From Chrysemys picta bellii (Eukaryota; Chordata; Testudines; Emydidae): a stretch of DNA of 64,000 bases. The DNA lies in NCBI RefSeq assembly GCF_011386835.1, contig NC_088791.1, forward strand, positions 6,076,998-6,140,997. The letters run 5' to 3'. The notes under the pieces are model-generated. The model was not told the DNA's origin, ran no database searches, and saw only the letters and a list, made by a program, of their open reading frames with translations. Shown here one piece after another: positions 8,924 to 19,622 of this stretch. The position numbers were made by a program, and so were the translations under genes. Within the stretch, counting starts at the first letter, position 1. Each line of letters starts with the position of its first letter.

Positions 8924-11291
8924 CTGTGCTATACAGGAGGCCTGTGATATCCAGGGTGGGACAGATTAGATGATCTAATGGTCTCTTCTGGCCTTAAAGT
9001 CTAGAAATCTCTGAAAACCTGAGTGTGGCACATTGAGCAGCCTCTGATGTTTTCATGTGTAGCCTGCTTGATCCCCAGAGCTAACAGTGAGTGTGTGTGT
9101 GTGTGTGGGGGTGATACAGGGGGGAGCAGCTCAAACATCCAAAGGGGCTGGCCAGGGCCAGGACATTAGCCCTGCAGTGCAGCGGTGGGTGTGGCAGTGA
9201 CATCACAAGGGCCTTTTGCAGCACCTCGGCTGATTGGTCAAAAGAGGTTGGGAGGCGGTGACCTCACAGAGAGTCCATGGCAACGGCCAGGCAGGACAGG
9301 CTGCAGGGCGGGGGCAATCTCAGAGACCCCCCTTGGTTTGCTGCAGCCAGTCTCCTTCCCGAGGTCTCCCCTTGAGGCCTGAGGGAGAATTCAGGTTCAG
9401 GTACGTGAGCGCGAGGAGGAGCCTCTTCGGAGTTTCCCCCTTTCCCGCTACTGATTTAGCTGGAAAACAGCCGTCCCTGTTGAGAAGGTCAGAGCCTCCG
9501 AGCGGTTTGGAACCTGTTCAGCCTGAGCCATCTGGTGCCGGCCAAATTCTAGCCACTGGAAACACTAGGTTAAGGTGGGAGAATTTTCCCCCCACTGAGG
9601 CCTTTGTCCCATAGAGTCACTGGGGACATTGGGGTTTGTGTCTCTTGGTTTCCCTTTTCTCTGCTTCCCTCCCTCCACAGGCGAGGAGGGGGCTGCTCTC
9701 CAGCCCTCGTTGTGGGAGGCCCTCACAAAGCGACAGGACAGGAAGAGTGCTCTGACAGTGATCCCCACCGGGGCTCTGGGCCATCCTTTGGGCCATGTGG
9801 TGAGACCTCTCAGCCTCCCGCCCCGCAGAGTCTAAACACTGATTGGCTGAGCTGGGGGCTAAAGCTGGACACTTTCTACTCCATCAGTCACCTGACAGCT
9901 TAGAGAGTTAAACAGGCTGTAGGTCTCCTCCTGCAGCAACAGAACAGGCCTGTCCCAAGAGCCCCTCCTTGCCACTGAGTCCTGATGGCCTTTGATCAGG
10001 GCCAGGTGCCTGACAGACAATCATCTGCCCTACATGGGCTCTTTCCTTTTAAATTAGCTTCCCATACGTAGCCTGGGCCCAGACTCCCCTTAAAGGGACC
10101 AGCAACCCCATGACACCTCTGCACTGACGTTCGTTCGTCTACATGGAGCTATTTATCTAGGTTTCTCAGTTGGTGCCCATCACCACAGTATCTGAGGGCC
10201 AAGTATCTGAGTGTCATTTGTCCTCTGGGGAGGCAATCTCTGTTCCCCGTAACAAGAGACTGACTCTTTTGTTCTAATTCAATATAAAGGTGCACAAGTG
10301 ATAGTGAGCAGGGGCTTGTTAACACTAGAAAGTTGTAGAGCTTGAGCTCTCCTAGTATAGTTCAAGCAGTACAACCCCCCTTGTATGGGGACAGTCATAT
10401 CAGTATAACGGTGCTTTATACCAGTACAGTGAGGGGAATAAGCTATTTTGGTGTAAGACACTGATAGGAGTCTATAACTGTGTGCACAGTAGACATTGTG
10501 CTGGCACAACTATTAAGGGAGATGTAAATAAATGCATCTCCCCCAAAATAGTTCTAGAACTACCAAGAACTGTGTGCAGACCAGGCCTTTAAACGTTAGG
10601 AAACACCAGAACGAAGGTTGCTTGTACGACCTTAGCACACTGTCGCTGTGCGTATGTATTATGATACAGACTCACAGGTGTGGCCTTGGGGTCAATTCTC
10701 TTCCCCTCTGCATCAGTTTCCTCCACACTACCAGGGGAAGTGGTGGTTTCTCCATCTCTTGATGTCTTCCAATGAAGACTAGATGCCTTTCTGGAGTGTG
10801 CTTTGGTCCAAAACTAGTCACTGTGCTATACAGGAGGCCTGTAATATCCAGAGAGGGGAGGGTCGGCAAGGGGAGGAGTGTCACATTAGATGATCTAATG
10901 GTCTCTTCTGTCCTTAAAGTCTAGAAATCTCTGAAAAACTGAGTGTGCCACATTGAACAGCCTCTGATGTTTTCATGAGTAGCCTGCTTGATCCCCAGAG
11001 CTAACAATGAGTGAGGGGGAGGGGGCGGGATACAGGGGGAGCAGCTCAAACATCCAAAGGGGCTGGCCAGGGGCAGGACATTAGCCCTGCAGTGCAGCGG
11101 TGGGTGTGGCAGTGACATCACAAGGGCCTTTTGCAGCACCTCGGCTGATTGGTCAAAGGAGGTCGGGAGGCGGTGACCTCACAGAGAGTCCATGGTAATG
11201 GCCAGGCAGGACAGGCTGCAGGGCAGGGGCAATCTCAGAGACCCCCCCTTGGTTTGCTGCAGCCAGTCTCCTTCCCGAGGTCTCCCCTTGT
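8924..11291 (+). repeat. Low-copy unit U, one full and one truncated copy
   Basis: The full unit (about 9,000-10,920, 1.9 kb) contains, in order: the TGATGTTTTCATG leader, the promoter-like block with TGACATCA (9,198) and CTGATTGG (9,230), the donor-like CAGGTACGTGAG (about 9,400), the acceptor-like CCTCCACAGGCGAGG (about 9,680), a GC-rich block, and a MITE-like 300-bp segment ending in GTGTGCAGACCAGGCC. A second unit starts at about 10,920 and is cut at 11,291 by Gypsy 3'-end sequence. So U is tandemly arranged here. No ORF over about 130 codons is supported. Confidence 0.75.
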
Positions 11292-11533
11292 GACCTGGCT
11301 CAGTTCAGTCTCGAAGGGGGGAGAGAAGTTGTCACGGAGTATGGGGGAGTCAGGGCCCTGCACCCCTCCTCCTGAGATTCACTGTGACTCTCAGCCAGCC
11401 AGTAAAACAGAAGGTTTATTGGACAATACGAACGCAGTCTACAGCAGAGCTTGTAGGTACAACTCAGGTAGCTCAATGTAACTCCCAGGCAACATTCCCA
11501 GGTCAAATCCGCCCCGCTCCCTGCTCCGTCACA
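11292..11533 (-). mobile_element. 204-bp Gypsy-type LTR with 38 bp of Gypsy 3' internal sequence
   Basis: 11,330-11,533 is the same LTR as 3,235-3,438 and 55,643-55,846, here with transcriptional sense on the minus strand. 11,292-11,329 is the plus-sense polypurine-tract end of the Gypsy internal region (ctcagttcagtctcgaagg). The LTR is therefore inverted relative to that internal remnant, as at 3,439. The junction to unit U at 11,291 has no Gypsy LTR, so this is a deletion derivative of the arrangement at 3,235-8,923. Confidence 0.75.
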
Positions 11534-12100
11534 ACATGTTAAGAGGAATACATGAGAACACGCTCTATGTTAAAAGGCCTTGTAATGCTAATGTTGCACT
11601 GTTAATGCCTGTAAACAGTATTGGAACTTTTCACAGGAGAAAAGACATTCCAGACCTGACGTGCTGTATAAAAAGGGAAACTGAGGCATGCTACCATATT
11701 GCTTTCATGGCTAAATGCCAAGATTTCTATACTATGGACAACATTAATATCTACATCGACTTGATGTTAACTGGGCTCCAAACATTTGCCAAAGCTTGTA
11801 TGGAAAAAGTAGCTATGTTCTTTAGCTCTTGGCAAGATCACACGAGACATACAGGAACCATGCTGCAAGTGCAGATCCAATCCACTATTGTTCTAACCAG
11901 GTTTTACCTTAAGTTTGTAAAGAGATTCAATCATGTTATTGAACATGAGTTTGGTGAAACATTTCTGTTATACACGGATACGGCTTCTAACCCAGTACAA
12001 GCTGTAGTGAGACAGAACCAGGATGGGGAGCTTTTGGGATGCAGTCAGTGATGTTTGTGTCATCCCTTCCTGCATCCATTTTGTGTTGGGGGTGTGACGT
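11534..12100 (+). pseudogene. Endogenous retrovirus 3'-proximal ORF fragment
   Basis: A 171-codon open frame (11,536-12,051) is collinear with the longer proviral ORF at 46,814-47,497 and differs at scattered positions. The 5' part is missing because the 204-bp LTR interrupts it. The frame ends just before a TGTGACGTTATGAG LTR start at about 12,095, which is truncated by an interspersed repeat. The identity is not recognised; envelope-derived or accessory are the candidates from its position. Confidence 0.5.
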
Positions 12101-12104
12101 TATG

Positions 12105-12430
12105 AGTATAATATAATATCGCATTGAAAGGTGACAGGGCCAGAATAAAGTGGTCTCCAATGAGCTACAGACCTTCTTGTCAACTCTCTGTAATGGGCCA
12201 CTCTCATTACCACTACAAAAGTAATTTTTCCTCCCTTGGTATCCTACTGTTAATTGAATTGTCTCGTTAGACTGACCTCACACTTGGTAAGGCGACTCCC
12301 ATCTTTTCATGTACTTATACCTGCTCCTGTATTTTCCACTCCGTGCATCTGATGAAGTGGGTTCTAGCCCGCGAAAGCTTATGCCCAAATACATTTGTTA
12401 GTCTCTAACACGCCAACCTCTCTGAAACCT
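12105..12430. repeat. Interspersed repeat, GCATAAGCTTTCGTGG family
   Basis: This is the mirror copy of 2,340-2,650 and 54,745-55,060. It contains CATCTGATGAAGTGGG, GCGAAAGCTTATGCCC and TTAGTCTCTAA and ends in TCTCTGAAACC. It sits inside the truncated retroviral LTR. Because all three copies share both junctions, the insertion predates the duplications. Confidence 0.6.
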
Positions 12431-12479
12431 GGGCCCAACCACTGTTCTTAGTAATGATTCAGCAAATCTTTTAGAGGAA

Positions 12480-12905
12480 CTAAAACATTAGGGAGAATCA
12501 GGAATAGCTCAGAGACAATTAATGGAGAGGAGCAGCACAATTAATCAAGGAGATGATTGGTTGTGGCTTATTTGCTGGGTCTTAAAAGAGAACAAGGTCC
12601 TGAGTCTCCTCCCTGTCACTAGTCCTTCAGCCCAGTCAGTCAGTGTTGAGACTCTCTGGGACGTGAGGATGAGGGTTCTCACCACATGGCCCAAAGGATG
12701 GCCCAGCTCACCAGTGGGGATGACTGTCAGAGCACTCTTCCTGTCCCATCGCTGTGTGAGGGCCTCCCACAACGAGGGCTGGAGAGCAGCTCCCTCCTTC
12801 CCTGTGGAGGGAGGGAAGAAGGGAAAAGGGAAAGCAAAAGAGATACAAACCCCAATGTCCCCAGTGATTCTAAGGGAGAAAGGCCTAGGTGGGGAAAACA
12901 TTCAT
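12480..12905 (-). repeat. Partial unit U next to CR1
   Basis: This is the downstream block of U (cccaaaggatggccc, cactgtcagagc-like, cctcccacaacgagg) in inverse orientation. It joins the CR1 3' end at about 12,905 (CATAGATTCATAGATTC). The same junction occurs at 54,265-54,280, so the CR1 insertion into U predates the inverted duplication. Confidence 0.7.
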
Positions 12906-14153
12906 AGATTCATAGATTCTTGGACTGGAAGGGACCTCGAGAGGTCATCAAGTCCAGTCCCCTGCCCTCATGGCAGGACCAAATACTGTCTACACCATCC
13001 CTTATAGACATTTATCTAACCTACTCTTAAATATCTCCAAAGATGGAGATTCCACAACCTCCTGAGGCAATTTATTTCAGTGTTTAACCACCCTGACAGT
13101 TAGGAACTTTTTCCTAATGTCCAACCTAGACCTCCCTTGCTGCAGTTTAAGCCCATTGCTTCTTGTTCTATCCTTAGAGGCTAAGGTGAACAAGTTTTCT
13201 CCCTCTTCCTTATGACACCCTTTTAGATACCTGAAAACTGCTATCAGTCTTCTCTTTTCCAAACTAAACAAACCCAATTCTTTCAGCCTTCCTTCATAGG
13301 TCATGTTCTCAAGACCTTTAATCATTCTTGTTGCTCTTCTCTGGACCCTCTCCAATTTCTCCACATCTTTCTTGAAATGAGGTGCCCAGAACTGGACATA
13401 ATACTCCACTTGAGGCCTAACCAGTGCAGAGTAGAGCGGAAGAATGACTTCTCGTATCTTGCTCACAACACACCTGTTAATACATCCCAGAATCATGTTT
13501 GCTTTTTTTTGCAACAGCGGCACACCGTTGACTCATATTTAGCTTGTGGTCCACTATAACCCCTAGATCCCTTTCTGCCGTACTCCTTCCTACACAGTCT
13601 CTTCCCATTCTCTATGTGTGAAACTGATTTTTGCTTCCTAAGTGCAGCACTTTGCATTTGTCTTTATTAAACTTCATCCTGTTTACCTCAGACCATTTCT
13701 CCAATTTGTCCAGATCATTTTGAATTATGACCTCCAAAGCAGTTGCAATCTCTCCCAGTTTGGTATCATCTGCAAACTTAATAAGCGTACTTTCTATGCC
13801 AATATCTAAGTCGTTGATGAAGATATTGAACAGAGCCGGTCCCAAAACAGACCCCTGCGGAACCCCACTTGTTATACCTTTCCAGCAGGATTGGGAACCA
13901 TTAATAACTACTCTCTGAGTACGGTTATGCACCCACCTTATAGTAGCCCCATCTAATTGTATTTGCCTAGTTTATTGATAAGAATATCATGCGAGACCGT
14001 ATCAAATGCCTTACTAAAGTCTAGGTATACCACATCCACAGCTTCTCCCTTATCCACAAGACTCGTTATCCTATCAAAGAAAGCTATCAGATTGGTTTGA
14101 CACGATTTGTTCTTTACAAATCCACGCTGGCTATTCCCTATCACCTTACCACC

Positions 14154-14815
14154 TGTGACGGTGCTGCCCGTGGGAGCCGGCTGAGGTCACTCAATCAGGG
14201 TGAACTGCAAACAAAACGGGGCAGACCAACCCCAAATGCTGGTGGTTATTCCAATACTTAGATTTAGCAAGCCAGCACAAAACAGCTTCTATAGTACCTC
14301 ACTGGTTACTCAGAAGTCCAAACAACGCAGTTCCCTTAATGTACCCAGCCTCCGTCCAGACACACCTGTCAGATATGTCATGATAGGTCATCTGAAGAAG
14401 TGAGGTTCTTACCCACGAAAGCTTATGCTCCCAGTACTTCTGTTAGTCTCAAAGGTGCCACAGGACCCTCTGTTGCTTTCTGTCAGATATGATGATGATT
14501 ACTGAAAATCTTACTTCATCATATAAAAGAAAAGTTTCTTCCAATCCCAAAGGATCAGCCACATACCCAGGTCTGATTATAACTTAGATCTTACCCAAAA
14601 TACACGCTAATAACCAATTCTTATTAACTAAACTAAAATTTATTAAAAAAGAAAAGAGAGAGAGTGTTGGTTAAAAGATCAATATACAGATAGACTTGAA
14701 TTCAATTCTTGAGGTTCAGATACATAGCAGAGGTGAGCTTATAGTTGCCAAAAGTCCTTTTAGATATAGTCCCTAGGTTATAGTCCAATGTCCATATTCA
14801 GGGTGACTCCACCCT
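14154..14815 (-). mobile_element. Truncated LTR inserted in CR1
   Basis: On the minus strand the LTR ends ...GGCAGCACCGTCACA at 14,154. It shares the GGTAAGATCT...CCTGGGT...ATCCTTTGGGAT block with the ERV LTR at 18,215-19,296, so it is a related but distinct LTR family. An AATAAATTTTAG poly(A) context lies near 14,635. The other end is replaced by a fragment of a CCTAGAGCCGGCCCTG hAT-type terminus (about 14,815-14,845). The mirror copy is 51,960-52,535. Confidence 0.65.
14378..14479. mobile_element. 102-bp retroposed repeat with 12-bp TSD, private to the left arm
   Basis: The insert contains CATCTGAAGAAGTGAGG, CGAAAGCTTATGCTCC and TTAGTCTCAAAGGTGCC. CTGTCAGATATG occurs immediately before (14,366-14,377) and after (14,480-14,491). 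The mirror locus near 52,310-52,330 has this target only once, so it is an empty site. This is direct evidence of TPRT-type insertion after the arms separated. Confidence 0.85.
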
Positions 14816-15108
14816 TGGGGCAGCAAAAAACCTAGAGCCGGCCCTGCTCGTGCTTCTAATGTATTGTTAAAAAGTCTTCTTGTTTCCCTTTATTCCTGTA
14901 GCTAGTTTGAGCTCATTTTGTGCCTTTGCCTTTCTAATCTTGCCCCTGCATTCCTGTGTTGTTTGCCTACATTCATTCTTTGTAATCTGTCCGAGTTTCC
15001 ATTTTTTATATGACTCCTTTTTATTTTTTAGATCATGCAAGATCTTGTGGTTAAGCCATTCTCCCACCTTAACCTAGTGTTTCCTGGGTCTAGAATTTGG
15101 CCGGCACC

Positions 15109-16114
15109 TAGGGTGACCAGACGTCCCAATTTTATCGGGACTGTCCCGATTTTTGCTTCTTTGTCCCGCGTCCCGACTGATGTTTGGTCGGGACACTGGA
15201 CAAAAAAGAAATGTTGTGCTCCGTCACGGCTCCGCCCCCTGCCCTGGCTCCCCCCCCTTCCCCCATTGGCTCCCTCCCCAAATCCCCGCCCTGGCCCCGC
15301 CTCTTCCCCAATCACGCAGCATTCCTCCTCCCTCCCAGGCTTGCAGCATGGCGGCGCAAGCCTGGGAGGAAGGGAGTGGCAGCGGTGCCTGGATCCTGGA
15401 GCTGGTGAGTCAGCTCGGCACCCGGCTGGCAAAGGGGGGCTAGCAAGGGAGGGAGACGGCGGGCTCAGCTTTGAGCCCCCCGCCGCGACATTGGGCTCCT
15501 GCCCGGGCTGCTGCACCCAGGGCCGGGAGTGCAGCCTGGAGGCTGCTCCAACCCTGCAGCCTGCGGGGCAGCGCAGTGGGTCCGGGCGGGGGCAGCGCGG
15601 AGAGGGCAGGAGCCGGGTGGGTGGCATGGGCCAAATCCCTGCTGCTGCCAGGGAGCCCCGCGCCTCTCCCTCCCGTTCGCGGCTGCGGCTCCTTCCTGGC
15701 GGGACGCGCTCCCCGGCCTGCCCCGGCCACATGCGGTGCATGTCCAGCAGCTCCCTCCCGGCGGGAGGGAGAGTAGGCGCGGGGGACGCACGCCGCATGT
15801 GGCCGGGGCGGCGGGAGGCGCGTCCCGCCGGGAAGGAGCCGCAGCCGCGAGCAGGCGGGAGAGACGCGGGGCTCCCTGGCAGCAGCGGGGATTCAGCCCC
15901 TGCCGCCCACCCGGCTCCTGCCGCATATGCCCGTGGCGGGCCGGGGGGCGGAAGGGTCCGCGGGGAGGGCAGCGCGTGGGGCCGGGGCCTGCTAATGCCC
16001 CCGGCCCCTTTTAAACGCCTTTTTTTTTTTTGATCTGCCCCACCCTTTTTTTTGCCCCTACCCCCTTTCCCCCCCACCGTCCCGATATTTTGGACTGCTG
16101 ATCTGGTCAGCCTA
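15109..16114. mobile_element. Palindromic hAT-type MITE, ~1 kb
   Basis: The termini read TAGGGTGACCAGACGTCCC and, on the other strand, TAGGCTGACCAGATC, forming TIRs. The flanks CCGGCACC (15,101-15,108) and CTGGCACC (16,115-16,122) are a 7-of-8 match to an 8-bp TSD in unit U. The interior is CpG-rich, and its two halves (about 15,560-15,745 and 15,785-15,930) are inverted copies of each other around GCCACATGCGG/CCGCATGTGGC. Long frames on both strands are by-products of the GC-rich palindrome. The mirror copy is 50,686-51,694. Confidence 0.8.
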
Positions 16115-18214
16115 CTGGCACCAGATGGCTCCGACTGAACAGGTTCCAAACCGCTCTGAGGCTCTGACCTTCTCAACAGGGATGTCTGTTTTCTAACTAA
16201 ATCAGTAGTGGGAAAGGGGGAAACTCACACACTCACTCACTGTTAGCTCTGGGCATCAAGCAGGCTACACATGAAAACATCAGAGGCTGCTCAATGTGCC
16301 ACACTCAGATTTTCAGAGATTTCTAGACTTTAAGGCAAGAAGATACCATTAGATCATCTAATCTGACCCCTCCCCTCGTCACACCCCCACCCCCGGATAT
16401 CACAGGCCTCCTGTATAGCACAGTGACTAGTTTTGGACCAAAGCACACTCCAAAAAGGCATCTAGTCTTCGTTGGAAGACATCAAGAGATGGAGAAACCA
16501 CCACTTCCCCTGGTAGTTTGGAGGAAACTGATGCAGAGGGGAAGAGAATTGACCCCAAGGCCACACCTGTGAGTCTGTATCATAAGACATACGCACAACG
16601 ATACTGTGCTAAGGTTGTACAAGCAACCTTCATTCTGGTGTTTCCTAACGTTTAAAGGCCTGGTCTGCACACAGTTCTTGGTAGTTCTAGAACTATTTTG
16701 GGGGAGATGCATTTATTTACATCTCCCTTAATAGTTGTGCCAGCACAACGTCTACTGTGCACACAGTTATAGCCTCACACAAGTGTCTTACACCAATATA
16801 GCTTATTCCCTTCACTGTACTGGTATAAAGCACCGTTATACTGATATGACTGTCCCCATACTAGGGGGGTGGTACTGCTTGAACTATACTAGTAGAGCTC
16901 AAGCTCTACAACTTTCTAGTGTAAACAAGCCCCTGCTCACTATCACTCGTGCACCTTTATATTGAATTAGAACAAAAGAGTCAGTCTCTTGTTACGCGGA
17001 ACAGAGATTGCCTCCCCACAGGACAAATGACACCCAGATACTTGGCCCTCAGATACTGTGGTGATGGGCACCAACTGAGAAACCTAGATAAATAGCTCCA
17101 TGTAGACGAACGAACGTCAGTGCAGAGGTGTCATGGGGTTGCTGGTCCCTTTAAGGGGAGTCTGGGCCCAGGCTACGTATGGGAAGCTAATATAAAAGCA
17201 AAGAGCCCATGTAGGGCAGATGATTGGCTGTCAGGCACCTGGCCCTGATCAAAGGCCATCAGGACTCAGTGGCAAGGAGGGGCTCTTGGGACAGGCCAGT
17301 TCTGTTGCTGCAGGAGGAGACCTACAGCCTGTTTAACTCTCTAAGCTGTCAGGTGATTGATGGAGTAGAAAGGTTCCAGCTTTAGCCCCCAGCTCAGCCA
17401 GTCAGGGTTGAGACTCTGCGGGGCGGGAGGCTGAGGGGTCTCACCACATGGCCCAAAGGATGGCCCAGAGCCCCGGTGGGGATCACTGTCAGAGCACTCT
17501 TCCTGTCCCATCGCTTTGTGAGGGCCTCCCACAACGAGGGCTGGAGAGCAGCCCCCTCCTCGCCAGTGGAGGGAGGGAAGCGGAGAAAAGGGAAAACAAA
17601 AGAGACACAAACCCCAATGTCCCCAGAGACTCTATGGGACAAAGGCACTAAGTAGGGAAAAAATTCTCCCACCTTAACCTAGTGTTTCCCGTGCCTAGAA
17701 TTTGGCCGGCACCAGATGGCTCAGGCTGAACAGGTTCCAAACCACTCGGAGGCTCTGACCTTCTCAACAGGGACGGCTGTTTTCCAGCTAAATCAGTAGC
17801 GGGAAAGGGGGAAACTCCGAAGAGGCTCCTCCTCGCGCTCACGTACCTGAACCTGAATTCTCCCTCAGGCCTCAAGGGGAGACCTCGGGAAGGAGACTGG
17901 CTGCAGCAAACCAAGGGGGTCTCTGAGATTGCCCCTGCCCTGCAGCCTGTCCTGCCTGGCCCTTGCCATGGACTCTCTGTGAGGTCACCGCCTCCCGACC
18001 TCCTTTGACCAATCAGCCAAGGTGCTGGAAAAGGCCCTTGTGATGTCACTGCCACACCCACCCCTGCATTGCAGGGCTAATGTCCTGGCCCTGGCCAGCC
18101 CCCTTGGATGTTTGAGCTGCTCCCCCTGTATCAACCCCCCCCACACTCACTCACTGTTAGCTCTGGGGATCTAGCAGGCTACACATGAAAACATCACAGG
18201 CTGCTCAGTGTGCC
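16115..18214 (-). repeat. Low-copy unit U, inverse copy
   Basis: The unit runs from the leader (cactcactgttagc near 18,150) through the promoter-like block (TGATGTCA 18,041, GACCAATCAG 18,007), the donor-like site near 17,840 and the downstream block, to the ~300-bp MITE-like segment (GGCCTGGTCTGCACAC near 16,655). The acceptor-like AG seen in the 9,680 copy reads CACTGG here. The mirror copy is 48,575-50,685. Confidence 0.75.
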
Positions 18215-19296
18215 TGTGACAATGCGGTTCTGGCGGAACCCAACTGAGAGCGCCAACTCAGGACAAATTGCTCAAACACGGCAGTTACGGCCCAAGGCTG
18301 AGATTTTTTCCACCTCTAAGGCAAACCAAACCAGCCAGACTAGGAGGACTTCGGTCTCACCCCACTGGCTAACGGCAAGTCTCACAAGCAATCCCCTTAG
18401 ACACTCCAGGTTCCCAGTATTACCACCAGTGCCACTCGTTATGGGGACAAATGGTTATGAAAACCAATACCCCAGTAAAAGAAAAAGGTTTTCCTGATCC
18501 CAAAGGACCAAGCCCCAGACCCAGGTCAATATACAAATCAGATCTTACCCACAAATCACGCTGTTGCCAATCCTTTAGAATCTAAAATCTAAAGGTTTAT
18601 TCATAAAAGGAAAAAGATGGAGACGAGAGTTAGAATTGGTTAAATGGAATCAATTACATACAGTAATGGCAAAGTTCTTGGTTCAGGCTTGCAGCAGCGA
18701 TGGAATAAACTGCAGGTTCAAATCAAGTCTCTGGAATACATCCCCCGCTGGGATGGGTCCTCAGTCCTTTGTTCAAAGCTTCAGCTTGTAGCAAAGTTCC
18801 TCCAGAGGTAAGAAGCAGGATTGAAGACAAGATGGAGATGAGGCATCAGCCTTATACAGTCTTTTCCAGGTGTAAGAACACCTCTTTGTTCTTACTGTGG
18901 AAAATTTCAGCAAAATGGAATCTGGAGTCACATGGGCAAGTTCCTGCAAACTTTGCTGAGTCTCAAGGCATATTTGCCTTCTCTCGATGGGTCCATTGTA
19001 TAGCTGATGGTCCTTAATGGGCCAGCAAGCAGGCTAGGCAGAGCTAACACCAGTTTGTCTGGGATGTCACCCAGCAGCATAGCATAAGTTTGAAATACAG
19101 ACAGTATAGTGCCAATATTTATAACTTCAACTACAAAAGTGATACACACATATAGACAGCATAATCATAACCAGTAAACCATAACCTTGTCTTAGACACC
19201 CCATTTGACCCCCTTTATACAAGATTTGCGTGCCACTACAGGACCTTGGTTGCAACAATGATCTATATGGTCCCAGATAATATCAATAACGTCACA
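18215..19296 (-). mobile_element. Endogenous retrovirus LTR at the inner edge of the left arm
   Basis: A complete LTR, TGTGACGTTATTG...GCATTGTCACA in its own sense (minus strand), with the poly(A) region near 18,600. It matches 47,493-48,574 along its whole length. The flanks do not match each other: GTGCC before and CTCCT after, so this is not a simple solo LTR. The outer flank is unit U and the inner flank is the middle of a hAT-type repeat that continues uninterrupted at 44,400-44,577. The LTR therefore marks a rearrangement junction. Confidence 0.8.
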
Positions 19297-19622
19297 CTCC
19301 TATTTTTATTTCACTTTAATATATATCTCACCTCCCCATCCCCCGCAACCCCATCCTTAGTGCTCCAAATGCACATGGAAGGCATAGGGACTAACCCTCA
19401 AACCTTGTACCCGGAAAGGGATGGGATCTAGTAAAGAGGGTTCAGGCAGAGGAGCAGGTGTGGGGGTGCTTGGGGGCTCTACACTGGCAGAGAAGTGGGG
19501 TGTGATGTGCTCGCGGAGGAGGGTGGAGGAGGAGAGGGGGCATCAGGAGGGTTGCGGGAGAAGAAGTGCAGGGAAAGGGGGAGGTGCGGGAGGAGAGGGC
19601 TGGGGAGAGTACAAGGGGAGAG

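Larger units (their letters stand above)
12906..15063 (-). pseudogene. CR1 LINE (RT and 3' end), interrupted by an LTR
   Basis: Minus-strand frames give an upstream piece at 15,063-14,867 with [13 protein letters not shown] and [17 protein letters not shown], typical of CR1 between endonuclease and RT. The RT core follows with the [10 protein letters not shown] motif (14,144-13,953), GSVLGPALFNIFINDL and FADDTKLGE (13,932-13,612), then the thumb region and KHW end motif (13,523-13,077). The 3' end is the CATAGATTCATAGATT repeat at about 12,906. Frameshifts separate the segments, and an LTR (14,154-14,815) splits the element. The mirror copy is at 51,730-53,762. Confidence 0.85.
1..19296. repeat. 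Left arm of a large inverted duplication
   Basis: The blocks here recur in reverse orientation and mirror order in 47,493-64,000. From the inside outward they are: LTR (18,215-19,296), low-copy unit U, palindromic hAT-type MITE, CR1 with a nested LTR, partial U, retroviral ORF with a 204-bp LTR, U, and Gypsy. Outside the Gypsy body (positions 1-3,438) the arm departs from a simple mirror. That part is an inverted partial copy of the arm's own 11,330-13,930 block, with a CR1/U fusion near 1,080. The mirror relation is read directly from matching sequence. Whether it is real or an assembly artefact cannot be settled here, but private insertions in each arm argue that the two arms are distinct loci. 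Confidence 0.85.

Noticed and set aside
9085..9110. GT microsatellite as a feature
   Set aside because: A short (gt)n run in one copy of unit U, replaced by a G-run in other copies. It is ordinary length variation.
15028..16176. 382-codon minus ORF and 332-codon plus ORF, with mirror copies at 50,699-51,775
   Set aside because: Both are by-products of the GC-rich internal palindrome of a MITE. The frame spans the TIRs and low-complexity arginine/proline/glycine runs.
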